Shown here piece by piece: positions 45,101 to 54,090 of a stretch of 64,000 bases of DNA. The notes below the pieces were generated by a model. It was not told where the DNA came from. It saw only the letters and a program-made list of their open reading frames with translations, and searched no databases. How positions within the stretch are numbered: position 1 is the first letter of the stretch; every line of letters begins with the position of its first letter. A program made the position numbers and the translations under genes. The stretch spans positions 27,922 to 91,921 of the forward strand of contig DASQDI010000166.1 in NCBI GenBank assembly GCA_035634255.1, given 5' to 3'. This stretch comes from DATLMR01 sp035634255. Lineage in GTDB: Bacteria > Acidobacteriota > Blastocatellia > UBA7656.

Positions 45101-46599
45101 TGGAACCAATAACCATCGTGTTGATGACGGAGAGCCGGGCGGACTCTTCGGCTTTCATAGAACCTCTGGCCAGAAACTCGAACGTTTCTCAAATCGTCCT
45201 GGTGAACCCGCCCCTCCCGGACCGCCTGAGTATTGAGCAGAACTCGCCGATCAGGATCAGAGCCCTTGAGGTCGATTCGCCTCTCGGGGCCGGCCTCAAC
45301 AAAATCCTCAGCGAACTCAGCTCGGATTACTTTCTGCTCGTCCTGCCGGGGTCGCGCGTCTCTCCCGGCCAGCGCGCGGTCGAGCGATTCCTCTCCGTCG
45401 CGCGGGACTCGGGCGCGGGCATGGTCTACTCGGATTTCCTCGACGATGTTGGGGGTGAGCTTTCCGCGCACCCCCTGATCGACTACCAGTTCGGCAGCAT
45501 CCGGGACAGCTTCGACTTCGGGCCGGTCCTGCTCCTCGACAGGAGGGCAGTGGAGCGGGCTTTTCAGCTTTACGGGAACATCGACGCGGGCCTCCGCTGG
45601 GGCGGGCTTTACGACCTCAGGCTGAAGCTCTCCGTGAACTCGGAGGTCCGTCGGATACCCGAGCCGCTTTACACCCGCGTGCCTTCGGACCGGCGTGCTT
45701 CCGGGGACCGGCAGTTCGACTACGTCGACCCTCGCCAGAGGGATTATCAAATCGAAATGGAGGAAGTGGCGACCCGCCATCTGGTTCGCGTAGGCGCGTA
45801 CCTCTCCCCCGAGTTCGAGCCCCTGCCGGAAACGGCCGATGACTTCCCCGTCACCGCGAGCGTAGTGATCCCGGTGCGCAACCGGGAGCGCACCGTCAGG
45901 GAAGCCGTGCTCAGCGCGCTCTCGCAGCAGGCCCCTTTCGATTTCAACGTCATCGTCGTCGATAATCACTCGTCGGACCGCACGACTGAAATACTCTCCG
46001 GAATGGCGAAAGAGCATAAGAAGCTGGTCCACCTGATCCCCAAGCGGCGCGACCTCGGCATCGGAGGGTGCTGGAACGAGGCGGTCTTCTCCGACCGTTG
46101 CGGGCGGTATGCGGTGCAGCTCGATTCGGACGACCTCTACTCCGGCGCGGACACTCTGGAAAAGATGGTGGCGAAATTCGACGAGGGCCCGTACGCGATG
46201 GTGATCGGGTCTTACACGATAGTCGATTTCGACCTGAAAGAGATCCCTCCGGGGCTGATCGATCACCGGGAGTGGACGCGGGAGAATGGGCGGAACAACG
46301 CCCTGCGCATCAACGGGCTCGGCGCGCCGAGGGGCTTTCTCGTGCCGGTGCTCAGGCGGACGGGCTTGCCGAACACGAGCTACGGCGAAGACTACTCAGC
46401 GGCCCTGCGCATAAGCCGGAGCTACGAGATCGGGCGCATCTACGAGTCGATCTACTACGCCCGCCGCTGGGAAGGGAATTCGGACGCGGCCCTGCCCCTC
46501 GCCACCTCCAACCGCTACGACGCATACAAGGACGGTTTGAGGACCGTCGAGCTGCTGGCGCGAAAAAGGATGAATCAAGGTGAACTGGGGCGAGCGTGA
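45100..46599 (+). CDS. Family 2 glycosyltransferase with an extra N-terminal lobe
   Basis: 499 residues. The C-terminal GT-A domain (about 250-480) has TASVVIPVRNRERTVREAVL, VDNHSSDRTTEIL and the nucleotide-sugar metal motif AVQLDSDDLYSG. The N-terminal 230 residues look like a second, degenerate GT-A lobe (ITIVLMTESRADSSAFIEPL, MVYSDFLDDVG) with no clean DxD. No membrane segment. It is the middle gene of the overlapping run: it starts in TAATG after the amidase and overlaps the DUF4922 gene by 20 bases. Confidence 0.85.
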   Translation: MEPITIVLMTESRADSSAFIEPLARNSNVSQIVLVNPPLPDRLSIEQNSPIRIRALEVDSPLGAGLNKILSELSSDYFLLVLPGSRVSPGQRAVERFLSVARDSGAGMVYSDFLDDVGGELSAHPLIDYQFGSIRDSFDFGPVLLLDRRAVERAFQLYGNIDAGLRWGGLYDLRLKLSVNSEVRRIPEPLYTRVPSDRRASGDRQFDYVDPRQRDYQIEMEEVATRHLVRVGAYLSPEFEPLPETADDFPVTASVVIPVRNRERTVREAVLSALSQQAPFDFNVIVVDNHSSDRTTEILSGMAKEHKKLVHLIPKRRDLGIGGCWNEAVFSDRCGRYAVQLDSDDLYSGADTLEKMVAKFDEGPYAMVIGSYTIVDFDLKEIPPGLIDHREWTRENGRNNALRINGLGAPRGFLVPVLRRTGLPNTSYGEDYSAALRISRSYEIGRIYESIYYARRWEGNSDAALPLATSNRYDAYKDGLRTVELLARKRMNQGELGRA

Positions 46600-47641
46600 A
46601 TTAGACGAGCGGGAGAGTGGCGGCGCGCCCGGACACGGCGGCCGAACGCTCGTCTCCAGGGTCGATGCGTTGATCGAGCAGCAGAAACGGACCTGGCCCC
46701 TTCTGGCCAACGGGTACTCGGCCCTGGCGCACGCGGAGACGAAGCCGCTCGTCGTCGAGAAGTCCGAAGTCTTCGCCCAGCATAACCCCGGACGGATCAA
46801 GAGCACCTCGGCGAAAGTGGACAAGGACTCAGTCGAAAGGCGGCTCTGTTTCCTTTGCGTCGAGAACCTGCCTCCCGAAGAGAGGGCGGTCAGCTATGGC
46901 GAAGGGTTGGTGATAATGTGCAACCCGTTCCCGATACTCGACCATCACCTCTCAATCGTCCACCGCGACCACATCCCGCAGGAGATCAGGGGGAACGTCG
47001 GGGTTCTGCTCTCGCTGGCCCGCGATCTAACGGGCCGCTTCTTCGTCCTCTTCAATGGGGCGGAGTGCGGAGCGTCGGCCCCCGACCACCTCCACTTTCA
47101 GGCATGCTCGCGAAAGCTGCTCCCCATCGAAAAGGACCTTGGGCGGCCGGACTCAGCCGAAGGTGGCGCGAAACAGGCCGCGGGAGCCGGTCCTGTCGAG
47201 GTGCTCAATGTACCGGATTGCGGGAGACACGTGATCGTCTTCAGGGGCTCGGACCAATCGGCGGTGGAGCGCGCCATCCGCTCGTCCATCGGCGCGCTGT
47301 CACGGATCACAGGCAGGCCGGAGCCGATGATTAACCTGATAGCGACGGTTGACGAGAAGGGCCGGGAGTTTTCATGGACCGTGTATCTCTTCCCGAGAGG
47401 GCGGCACAGGCCGTCCTGCTTCTTCTCCGAGGCCGAAGACAGGTTGATGGTCAGCCCCGGCGCAATCGATATGGCCGGAGTGATTGTCGTCCCCGAAGCC
47501 TCGGATTACAGGAAGATCGATTCGCTTCAGGTCCGGCGGATTTACCGGGAGGTGACTCTGGCGGATCATCTCTTGCGGGAAGTGATGGAGTCAATCGCGG
47601 CGGAACGAGACGGGAGGATTTCAAGTGAGATTCAAGACTGA
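46580..47641 (+). CDS. DUF4922 HIT-like nucleotidyl phosphorylase
   Basis: 353 residues. Family relatives are distant to GDP-sugar and Ap4A phosphorylases. Seen: a CFLC knuckle, LVIMCNPFPILDHHLSIVHR, then CGASAPDHLHFQACS with the HIT-like catalytic HLHFQ, and a C-terminal domain (FSWTVYLFPRGRHRPSCFF). It probably handles a nucleotide sugar, releasing or forming a sugar 1-phosphate; that is inference. It overlaps the glycosyltransferase by 20 bases and the SpoIID gene by 17. Confidence 0.8.
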   Translation: MNWGERELDERESGGAPGHGGRTLVSRVDALIEQQKRTWPLLANGYSALAHAETKPLVVEKSEVFAQHNPGRIKSTSAKVDKDSVERRLCFLCVENLPPEERAVSYGEGLVIMCNPFPILDHHLSIVHRDHIPQEIRGNVGVLLSLARDLTGRFFVLFNGAECGASAPDHLHFQACSRKLLPIEKDLGRPDSAEGGAKQAAGAGPVEVLNVPDCGRHVIVFRGSDQSAVERAIRSSIGALSRITGRPEPMINLIATVDEKGREFSWTVYLFPRGRHRPSCFFSEAEDRLMVSPGAIDMAGVIVVPEASDYRKIDSLQVRRIYREVTLADHLLREVMESIAAERDGRISSEIQD

Positions 47642-48986
47642 ACCGGCCATAAAAGTTGGCCTCATCGAAGGCGCGAGCGAAGTCAGGTTCACGCTCGCCG
47701 GAAATTTCGTCGCCTCGGCGGGCGAGACTTTCGGGCCGGGCGATTACCTGGCGACCGCGACGGACAAGGGCATAAGGCTCTCGGGCGAGGCCGAGCGGGA
47801 AGCCGCTTCGCTGTCGCTCTCCCCGTCGAGCTTTGAGACCGACCGGGTAACGATTCACGATATTACCATCGGCATCGATTTCCACTGGCAGCGCAAGGAG
47901 GCTCTGGTCTTTCAGGGAGCCTTGACGCTCGCGGGCGGACCTGCGGGCATCCTTGTGATCAACGAACTGCCTCTCGAATCCTACCTCGTAAGCGTCATCT
48001 CGTCCGAGATGAGGGCCTCCTGCCCCCCGGACCTTTTGCGCGCGCACTCCGTAGTCTCAAGGGGCTGGCTCCTCGCTCAGCTTGAGCGCGCAGGCTCGCA
48101 GGCCGGGGCCGGCCGCGCGCCGGCGCGCGAGGAAGGCGAATCGGGCGGCGGCCTGATCGAGGTAATCAGGTGGTACGACCGCGAGAACCACTCGGAGTTC
48201 GACGTGTGCGCCGACGACCATTGCCAGAGGTATCAGGGGATCTCGCGGGCCTTCTCAGACGAAGCCTTCGACGCCATACGGGCCACGCGCGGCACTGTCC
48301 TCACATGGGACGGGCAGATTTGCGATACGCGATACTCGAAGAGTTGCGGGGGGATGACTGAATCGTTCAAAGCGGCATGGGAAGATAAGAACGTCCCCTA
48401 CCTTTCGGCGGTCTACGACGGCCGAGAGCCGCCAGATATATTGGGCGCGCCCCTGACCGGAGAGCCGGAGGCGGGGGAGTGGATCGCCGGCTCGCCCGAA
48501 GCTTTCTGCAATACGAACGACCGTGAGCTGCTCTCCCGCATCCTTCCCGGCTTCGATCAGGAGACGGAGGACTTCTTCCGGTGGGACCTTTCGTACACGC
48601 AGGAGGAACTCGCGGGCATCGTGGAGTCCCGCACGGGCCTCGCCCTCGGGCGGATTCGCGGGCTCGTGCCGCTCGAGCGCGGGGAGTCGGGGAGGATCAT
48701 CAGGCTGAAGGTCGTGGGGGAGCGGAAGGCCGCGATCATCGGCAAGGAGCTTGAGATTCGCCGCGCGCTTTCGAGGTCTCACCTTTACAGCTCGGCCTTC
48801 GTCGTCCGCGAAGAGGGGAGCGGCGAAGGCGGCTTCCCTCTTCGGTTCAACCTGAGGGGGGCGGGGTGGGGCCACGGCGTCGGGCTGTGCCAGATCGGCG
48901 CGGCGGTGATGGCCGAGGGGGGGTACTCTCACGAAGCGATCCTGAAGCATTACTTCCGGGGGGCGGAGCTTGAGAAGATTTATTGA
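47625..48986 (+). CDS. SpoIID/LytB-domain lytic transglycosylase-like protein, no signal peptide
   Basis: 453 residues. SpoIID/LytB domain with LVINELPLESYLVSVISSEM (catalytic Glu in SSEMRASCP), LLRAHSVVSRGWLLAQ, DVCADDHCQRYQGI, TRYSKSCGGMTESF, and the C-terminal GAGWGHGVGLCQIGA. SpoIID cleaves peptide-free glycan strands during engulfment of spores; homologues occur widely in non-sporulating bacteria. The N-terminus MRFKTEPAIKVGLIEG has no signal peptide. It is the last gene of the overlapping run. Confidence 0.9.
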   Translation: MRFKTEPAIKVGLIEGASEVRFTLAGNFVASAGETFGPGDYLATATDKGIRLSGEAEREAASLSLSPSSFETDRVTIHDITIGIDFHWQRKEALVFQGALTLAGGPAGILVINELPLESYLVSVISSEMRASCPPDLLRAHSVVSRGWLLAQLERAGSQAGAGRAPAREEGESGGGLIEVIRWYDRENHSEFDVCADDHCQRYQGISRAFSDEAFDAIRATRGTVLTWDGQICDTRYSKSCGGMTESFKAAWEDKNVPYLSAVYDGREPPDILGAPLTGEPEAGEWIAGSPEAFCNTNDRELLSRILPGFDQETEDFFRWDLSYTQEELAGIVESRTGLALGRIRGLVPLERGESGRIIRLKVVGERKAAIIGKELEIRRALSRSHLYSSAFVVREEGSGEGGFPLRFNLRGAGWGHGVGLCQIGAAVMAEGGYSHEAILKHYFRGAELEKIY

Positions 48987-49018
48987 GCCCCGGAAGCCCC
49001 GAGCGGGTTCGCATGGAC

Positions 49019-49047
49019 TTAGCAAGAAGGCCGGAATCGCGTATAAT
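49019..49047 (+). promoter_or_regulatory. Putative promoter of the actin-like gene
   Basis: TTAGCA (49019-49024), 17-base spacer, TATAAT (49042-49047), leaving a leader of about 100 bases before the start codon. Confidence 0.6.
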
Positions 49048-49153
49048 TCGCCGAGAACCCCGATTGAGTTGTGGCGGATGGTACCGCAAAAGTTCGCATT
49101 TAAATGGGCGACGGAGGCGTCCGTCAGGGCAGAGCGGTCTGGCCCTGTAAAGC

Positions 49154-50182
49154 ATGATTATGAACGTACTCGCGGTTGATACTGGATATTCGGCAACCAA
49201 GATTTATTCGGAACTGAAGAGCGGTCGCAAGACTCTGATCTTTCCGTCCGTGATCGGCCCTGCGGAATTCGGGGAAGACTTTCTCGGCACGACCGAGGAC
49301 AACTTCATAGCCGAGCTGAGCCTGTACCCGGGCAAAGTCAGGAACTTCGGCGAAACGGCGATCCGGCTGAACCGCGGCGGCGAGATGACGGCCGACCGAG
49401 ACATGTTCACCAAGCATTACAACCCGGCCCTGACCCTCGCCGGCATCGCCCGGTTCATGGTCGAGAAGCAGTCGCCCGCCCCCGACATGCTGGTGATCGG
49501 CCTGCCAGTGAACTTCTACGCGACCCAGAGGCAGGTCCTCATCGACAAGCTGACGGGCAAGCACGCCATCAAGCTTTACCAGATTAACGGTAAGGTCGAT
49601 CAGACAATCGAGATCAACCTCGATAACATCCTCGTGCTCCCTCAGGGGTACGGCTCTTACCTGAGCTACGCGCTCGACAGGGAAGGGAACAAGATCGCCG
49701 ACCGGATCGTGCCGACGGCCGTGATCGACGGGGGCGAGAAGACCATCGACATCGTCGCCGCGGACGGCCGGTACATAAACACGGTCTCGAAATCGATCCC
49801 GTCGTCGCTCGACGCGGTCTACCATGACCTCCAGCGCGAGATCGACGCGCGCTTCGACGATTACCTCGAACGGAGCACGATTGAGTCCTTCATCCGCAGC
49901 CGGACCCCCTACATCACGCCCAACGGCGAATCGGTAGACCTGGAAGAGATGCGTAAGCAGGTCCTTGAAAAACACCTGCCGGAGATCATAAACCGGATTC
50001 AGATGACCGTGCGCCCGATGAGGCCGCAGAAGGTGCTCGTCGCGGGCGGGTCGGGCGATATGCTTTACGATGGGATCAAGGAGATATTCCCGTCGGCGGA
50101 GAAGGCCGAGTCAATGATCTTTTCAAACGCCATAGGCTATTACCGCTACGGCCTGCTGCGACAGGCCAACGGGGATGCCTGA
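49154..50182 (+). CDS. ParM/archaeal-actin-like protein
   Basis: 342 residues of the actin-like superfamily resembling plasmid ParM/Alp and Ta0583-type proteins. Seen: phosphate-1 loop AVDTGYSATKIY, PDMLVIGLPVNFY, phosphate-2 loop AVIDGGEKTIDIVA, and adenosine loop VLVAGGSGDMLYDGI. ParM polymers push plasmids apart; a chromosomal copy without a ParR-like partner next door may have a different filament role. It has its own promoter and stands between the SpoIID run and the acyl-CoA dehydrogenase unit read in the opposite direction. Met1 or Met3 may be the start. Confidence 0.85.
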   Translation: MIMNVLAVDTGYSATKIYSELKSGRKTLIFPSVIGPAEFGEDFLGTTEDNFIAELSLYPGKVRNFGETAIRLNRGGEMTADRDMFTKHYNPALTLAGIARFMVEKQSPAPDMLVIGLPVNFYATQRQVLIDKLTGKHAIKLYQINGKVDQTIEINLDNILVLPQGYGSYLSYALDREGNKIADRIVPTAVIDGGEKTIDIVAADGRYINTVSKSIPSSLDAVYHDLQREIDARFDDYLERSTIESFIRSRTPYITPNGESVDLEEMRKQVLEKHLPEIINRIQMTVRPMRPQKVLVAGGSGDMLYDGIKEIFPSAEKAESMIFSNAIGYYRYGLLRQANGDA

Positions 50183-50213
50183 TGTGACTCTGCCGGCGCG
50201 GGGTATGTAGAGT

Positions 50214-50846
50214 TTATCCCGGCTCGTCTTCAAAGCCTCTGACGCGGAAGAGGAACGCATGCGGGTCGCTCAACCCTGCGGCCGGCCCGAAATCGGATGA
50301 AGCCTCGTAGGTCTCTTTCCAGAAGTTTCGCTCATCAGACTCGGTATGAAGGCTATAGACATCGTCGGAAACGATGAATACGCTCGCCCCCAGCCCTTTG
50401 ATGAGGCCGATCAAAGTGGGGTCGCATGAGTCCTGAATAAAGGCCGCCTTCGGCGTGGCGACCTGCATGAGGTCTCGGGCCTGCCGGGGCTCTGACCGGG
50501 GCGAGAGGGGGACGGCTATGGCCCCCGCCTTCCATGCGGCAAGGTAAGCGATCACGCGGGCGGCGGCCTGATCGAGCATGGCCGCCACCCTGTCACCTCC
50601 GCCCACGCCGCTCCCGCGTAAAACATTAGCGAGCTTGTCGGAAAGGTAATCCAGCGCGCCGACCGTGTAGACGTTTTCTCCGCCGGGCCGGGCCTCCGTT
50701 ATCACGGGCCGAAGCGCCGGGCCTGCACGCCCTTCACAAATCCCCCTCGCGGTGTCGAAGCCGTCGGAGACGATCAGGCGAAACTCGGCCCGCGCCTTTT
50801 CGTAATGGTCAAAGCGCGAAAGATTCCGGCTATACTCGCCTCTCAT
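50214..50846 (-). CDS. Truncated AMP-binding (acyl-CoA synthetase-like) protein
   Basis: 210 residues matching only the N-terminal part of adenylate-forming enzymes: NVYTVGALDYLSDKLANVLR, GGGDRVAAMLDQAAARVIAY, AAWKAGAIAVPLSPRSEPRQ. The frame stops after HAFLFRVRGFEDEPG, just where the ATP-binding Thr/Ser/Gly-rich loop should start, so adenylation and thiolation regions are absent. It follows two acyl-CoA dehydrogenase genes in the same direction, with a GGAAG ribosome site, and may be a relic of their cognate synthetase or a regulatory fragment. Confidence 0.72.
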   Translation of the reverse strand: MRGEYSRNLSRFDHYEKARAEFRLIVSDGFDTARGICEGRAGPALRPVITEARPGGENVYTVGALDYLSDKLANVLRGSGVGGGDRVAAMLDQAAARVIAYLAAWKAGAIAVPLSPRSEPRQARDLMQVATPKAAFIQDSCDPTLIGLIKGLGASVFIVSDDVYSLHTESDERNFWKETYEASSDFGPAAGLSDPHAFLFRVRGFEDEPG

Positions 50847-50859
50847 GATCTTCCGGCCT

Positions 50860-52020
50860 TCAATCGCCCGCCTGCCCCGCGGCCTTCTCCGGTTCCTCTT
50901 CACGGCCCACGAGCAATGAGGCGATCCGTTCGCGGTGGAACGTCGCGTCCCCGAAGAGCAGCTCCGAGGCTTTCGCGCGCTTGTAATAAAAGTGGATGTT
51001 CTCCTCCCACGTGAACCCGAGCCCTCCGAGGACCTGTATGCCGAGATTCCCCACCTCGCGGTACGAGTCGCTCGCGTAGGTCTTCGCCATAGAAACGGCC
51101 AGGGGGGCCTCGTTCGGGGCGTCGCCCATGAGCCATGCCGCGTAGTAGACGGCGGAGCGGGCGCTCTCACACATCAAAAGCATGTTGGCGCAATGGTGCT
51201 GGATGGCCTGAAACTGCCCGATGGGCTTGCCGAACTGCTTTCGCGTCTTCGCGTATTCGACGGAAGTCTCCAGCGCCCACTGCATGCCCCCGACCATCTC
51301 GGCGGAGACCGCGACGGTGGCGATGTCGAGGGCCTTCTGCAAAATCTCCCGCGCCTCCGCCCCGCGCGCTATCAGGTTGGACGAAGGGACCGGGGCGTCC
51401 GCGAACGCCACTTCGCTGAGCCCGCGCGAGGCGTCGAGCCCGAGCATCGGGGTGACCGAGAGCCCCGACGAGTCGCGGTCCACTATTAGCAGGGCGAGGT
51501 CCGACCCCGCCCGCGCGGCGGTGATGATGCAGTCGGCGACGGCCGCGTCCGTCACGAAGAGTTTCCTGCCGCTCAGCCTGTAGCCTTCGGGCGTCTCCGC
51601 CGCCTCAAGCGCGACCGCGTCGATGTCCCAGTTCGCCTTCTCTTCCAGCAGGGCGACGGTCGCCCTCGCCCGCCCTTCGCAGATGGCCTTCAGGTATTTG
51701 CCCCTCTGCTCCCGCGAGCCCCGAGCGAGGACCGGCCCGGCGAGCGCCACGGTCGAGAGGAACTCGCCCGGAACCAGAGCGTACCCCATCTCTTCGAAGG
51801 CCACGGCCATCTCTACCAGGCCGAGCTCCATGCCGCCGTCTTCTTCGGAGAAGATCAGGCCCGTCCACCCCTGCTCGACGAGCTTGTTCCAGAGGGCCTC
51901 CGAGTACGGCTCGCCTTTCTCTATCATTTCGCGCACGAGGTTCGGCGGGCACTCGGTCGCGAAGAGGTCTCTCGCCGAGCGCTTGAAAAGTTTTTGAGTC
52001 TCGTTCAGATCAAAGTCCAT
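50860..52020 (-). CDS. Acyl-CoA dehydrogenase family protein (second subunit type)
   Basis: 386 residues with the three-domain FAD acyl-CoA dehydrogenase fold: FDLNETQKLFKRSARDLFA, EDGGMELGLVEMAVAFEEMG, the mid beta domain (GYRLSGRKLFVTDAAVADCI), YAKTRKQFGKPIGQFQAIQH and IQVLGGLGFTWEENIHFYYK. It is 20 bases downstream of a second dehydrogenase. Adjacent pairs of this kind in actinobacteria form heteromeric enzymes acting on steroid or branched acyl-CoAs, which suggests but does not prove a mixed complex here. Preceded by GAGGAGA. Confidence 0.9.
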   Translation of the reverse strand: MDFDLNETQKLFKRSARDLFATECPPNLVREMIEKGEPYSEALWNKLVEQGWTGLIFSEEDGGMELGLVEMAVAFEEMGYALVPGEFLSTVALAGPVLARGSREQRGKYLKAICEGRARATVALLEEKANWDIDAVALEAAETPEGYRLSGRKLFVTDAAVADCIITAARAGSDLALLIVDRDSSGLSVTPMLGLDASRGLSEVAFADAPVPSSNLIARGAEAREILQKALDIATVAVSAEMVGGMQWALETSVEYAKTRKQFGKPIGQFQAIQHHCANMLLMCESARSAVYYAAWLMGDAPNEAPLAVSMAKTYASDSYREVGNLGIQVLGGLGFTWEENIHFYYKRAKASELLFGDATFHRERIASLLVGREEEPEKAAGQAGD

Positions 52021-52040
52021 TTCATCTCCTCATGGATTGG

Positions 52041-53237
52041 TCAGTAGCTCTTGGGAAGGCCGAGAACGAAATGGCCTATGATGTTACGCTGAATCTCGGA
52101 GGTGCCCGCCTCGATTGTGTTGCCCCGCGCGCGGAGGTAGGCGTGGGCCCACTGCCCGTGATCGACCGCGTACGGGCTGTCCTGCGTCAACTGCCCGAAG
52201 GGGCCGAGCAGCTCCATCGCGAGCTGCTGTAGCCTCTGGTTCATCTCGCTCCAGAATATTTTCTGGATGGAGCCTTCAGCGCCGGGCACCCCGGTCTTCG
52301 ACATCCTCGTGATCGTGCGCATCTGGTTGAGCCGGAAGATCTCTATTTCGGTGAAGAGCTGCGCGAGCTTCTGCCTGATGACGGGGTCTTCGCTCGCCGG
52401 GCGGCCGTTGCGGTCTGTCGTCCGCGCGAGCTCCACGAGCCTGTCGAATTGCCGTTTGAAGGTGATCTGAAGGCTCGCGCCGAGGGTGCCGCGCTCGAAC
52501 ATCAGGGTGGCGATGGCGATCTCCCACCCCCCGTTGATCTTGCCCACGACGTTCTCTACCGGCACCCGGACGTTCTGAAAAACGACCTCGTTGAACTCCG
52601 ATTCGCCGGTCATCTGCTTCAGGGGCCTGACGGAGACGCCGGGGCTGTGCATGTCGATCAGCAGGTAGGTCAGCCCCTTGTGCTTAGGGGCGTCGGGGTC
52701 GGTCCTGACGACGGCGAAGCACCAGTCGGCGAAGTGCCCGAAGCTGGTCCATGTCTTCTGTCCGTTGACTACGAAATGGTCCCCGTCGAGCACGGCTTCG
52801 GTCCTCAACGCCGCGAGGTCCGAGCCCGCGTTCGGCTCGGAATAGCCCTGGCACCATATCTCATCCGCGCTGAGGATATTCGCGAGGAAGCGCTTCTTCT
52901 GCTCTTCCGTGCCGTAGGCGATCAGGGTCGGCCCGAGCAGGGAGAGGCCGAGGACGTTGAGCAGGGGGGGCGCGCCCGTGCTGGCGAGGACTTCGATGAA
53001 GATGGTCTGCTCGATCAGGGACGCGCCGCGGCCCCCGTACTCTTTCGGCCAGTGAATCCCCGCCCAGCCGGCCTCGTACATCTTCTTCTGCCAGGCGCGA
53101 AGGAACTCCACGCGCTCCTCGGAATAGCCGATGTCATGCGAGTCGCCCCCACTCCACCCTTCGGGTATGTTGGCTTCGAGCCACTCGCGGAACTCATCGC
53201 GGAAGCCCTGCTCGCTCGGCGTCAGGTTTAAGTCCAT
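52041..53237 (-). CDS. Acyl-CoA dehydrogenase family protein (first subunit type)
   Basis: 398 residues. Seen: FREWLEANIPEGWSGG, WPKEYGGRGASLIEQTIFIE, the FAD/substrate segment WCQGYSEPNAGSDLAALRTE, FVVNGQKTWTSFGHFADWCF, and the C-terminal RGNTIEAGTSEIQRNIIGHF. It is first gene of a three-gene unit with the other dehydrogenase and the truncated synthetase. Strong AAGGAGAT ribosome site. FAD-dependent alpha,beta-desaturation of an acyl-CoA is expected. Confidence 0.92.
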   Translation of the reverse strand: MDLNLTPSEQGFRDEFREWLEANIPEGWSGGDSHDIGYSEERVEFLRAWQKKMYEAGWAGIHWPKEYGGRGASLIEQTIFIEVLASTGAPPLLNVLGLSLLGPTLIAYGTEEQKKRFLANILSADEIWCQGYSEPNAGSDLAALRTEAVLDGDHFVVNGQKTWTSFGHFADWCFAVVRTDPDAPKHKGLTYLLIDMHSPGVSVRPLKQMTGESEFNEVVFQNVRVPVENVVGKINGGWEIAIATLMFERGTLGASLQITFKRQFDRLVELARTTDRNGRPASEDPVIRQKLAQLFTEIEIFRLNQMRTITRMSKTGVPGAEGSIQKIFWSEMNQRLQQLAMELLGPFGQLTQDSPYAVDHGQWAHAYLRARGNTIEAGTSEIQRNIIGHFVLGLPKSY

Positions 53238-53448
53238 GAAATCTCCTTGTGCGAGAATTAATGAGCGGCCCGCGCGCTCGGAGTCGCGGGCGGGCGGCCT
53301 CTTGCGGCGCGATTATAGCGCGGACCGGGGTCGAACACGAATCGGATTTTCGGCCCGGCAGGTTCGCGAATCGGCCTGTGCGGGCCGCTTGACATCCCGC
53401 CGCGATAAAATGTATCAATTGCTGCTCCGAAATTTAAAAGAGGGTATT

Positions 53449-53979
53449 ATGCTTCGCAAACGAGAGCTCATACTGTTACTCGCCTTCATTGCCCTGGCCG
53501 GGTGCGGCCGGCAGACCGGCCCTCAGGGGAATGGCAACGCCCGGACGGGGCCGACGCCCACGGCGAACGAGATGAGGGACGCGGAAGGCCGGACGATCCT
53601 CATGCGGACCGCCGAGACCGGGGACGTGGACGCGGTGCGGAAGGTCATCGACGAAGGCGCGGACGTGAATTCGAAGAGTGAGTCCGGCGTGACGGCCCTG
53701 ATGACCTCGTCGGGGATGGGCCACGTGGGGGTCACGCGGCTCCTGATCGAGAAGGGCGCGGATGTCAACGCCATGACCCCCGGCAATTACACGGCCCTCA
53801 TGAACGCGGCGCTCACCGGCAAGCGCGAGGTCATCGAGATACTTCTGGACGCGGGCGCGAAGACGGATATAAAAGACGTCTCGGGGAAGACCGCGAGAGA
53901 CTACGCCCTGATGAAGGAGCACAAAGACATCGCCCAATTGATCGAGCAGCGCGGGTCGGCCGAAGGGGCCAGTAAGTGA
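53449..53979 (+). CDS. Ankyrin-repeat lipoprotein
   Basis: 176 residues. Signal peptide with lipobox ALAGC, short Gly/Pro linker, then about four ankyrin repeats (EGRTILMRTAETGDVDAVRK, GVTALMTSSGMGHVGVTRLL, NYTALMNAALTGKREVIEIL). Similar in build to the protein at 18.4-19.1 kb but only half as repeated. The start is the ATG behind AGAGGG; the frame is open further upstream but lacks a signal there. It is transcribed away from the dehydrogenase genes. Confidence 0.88.
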   Translation: MLRKRELILLLAFIALAGCGRQTGPQGNGNARTGPTPTANEMRDAEGRTILMRTAETGDVDAVRKVIDEGADVNSKSESGVTALMTSSGMGHVGVTRLLIEKGADVNAMTPGNYTALMNAALTGKREVIEILLDAGAKTDIKDVSGKTARDYALMKEHKDIAQLIEQRGSAEGASK

Positions 53980-54075
53980 GCGCGGGAAGTAAGCGGCGGC
54001 CGAGTACATCTATTCAACAATCTTCAACCATCGGCGAACCGGATAAAGCGCGGTGCACGATGGCCGCTCTTAATG

Positions 54076-54090
54076 TAGAATTGGCGCGTG
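54076..54090 (+). promoter_or_regulatory. -10 element at the nadB start (leaderless transcript)
   Basis: TAGAAT at 54076-54081 ends six bases before the GTG start codon of nadB. Transcription would begin at or next to the GTG, and no ribosome-binding sequence is present. Confidence 0.5.

Noticed and set aside
45097..46266. Long antisense frame across the glycosyltransferase
   Set aside because: Low-complexity Arg/Val/Asp content from codon bias, and the glycosyltransferase on the plus strand is well supported.
50847..51170. N-terminal extension of the AMP-binding fragment
   Set aside because: It runs antiframe through the acyl-CoA dehydrogenase gene and has Arg/Ser/Thr-rich shadow composition. 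The ATG at 50846 has a ribosome site.
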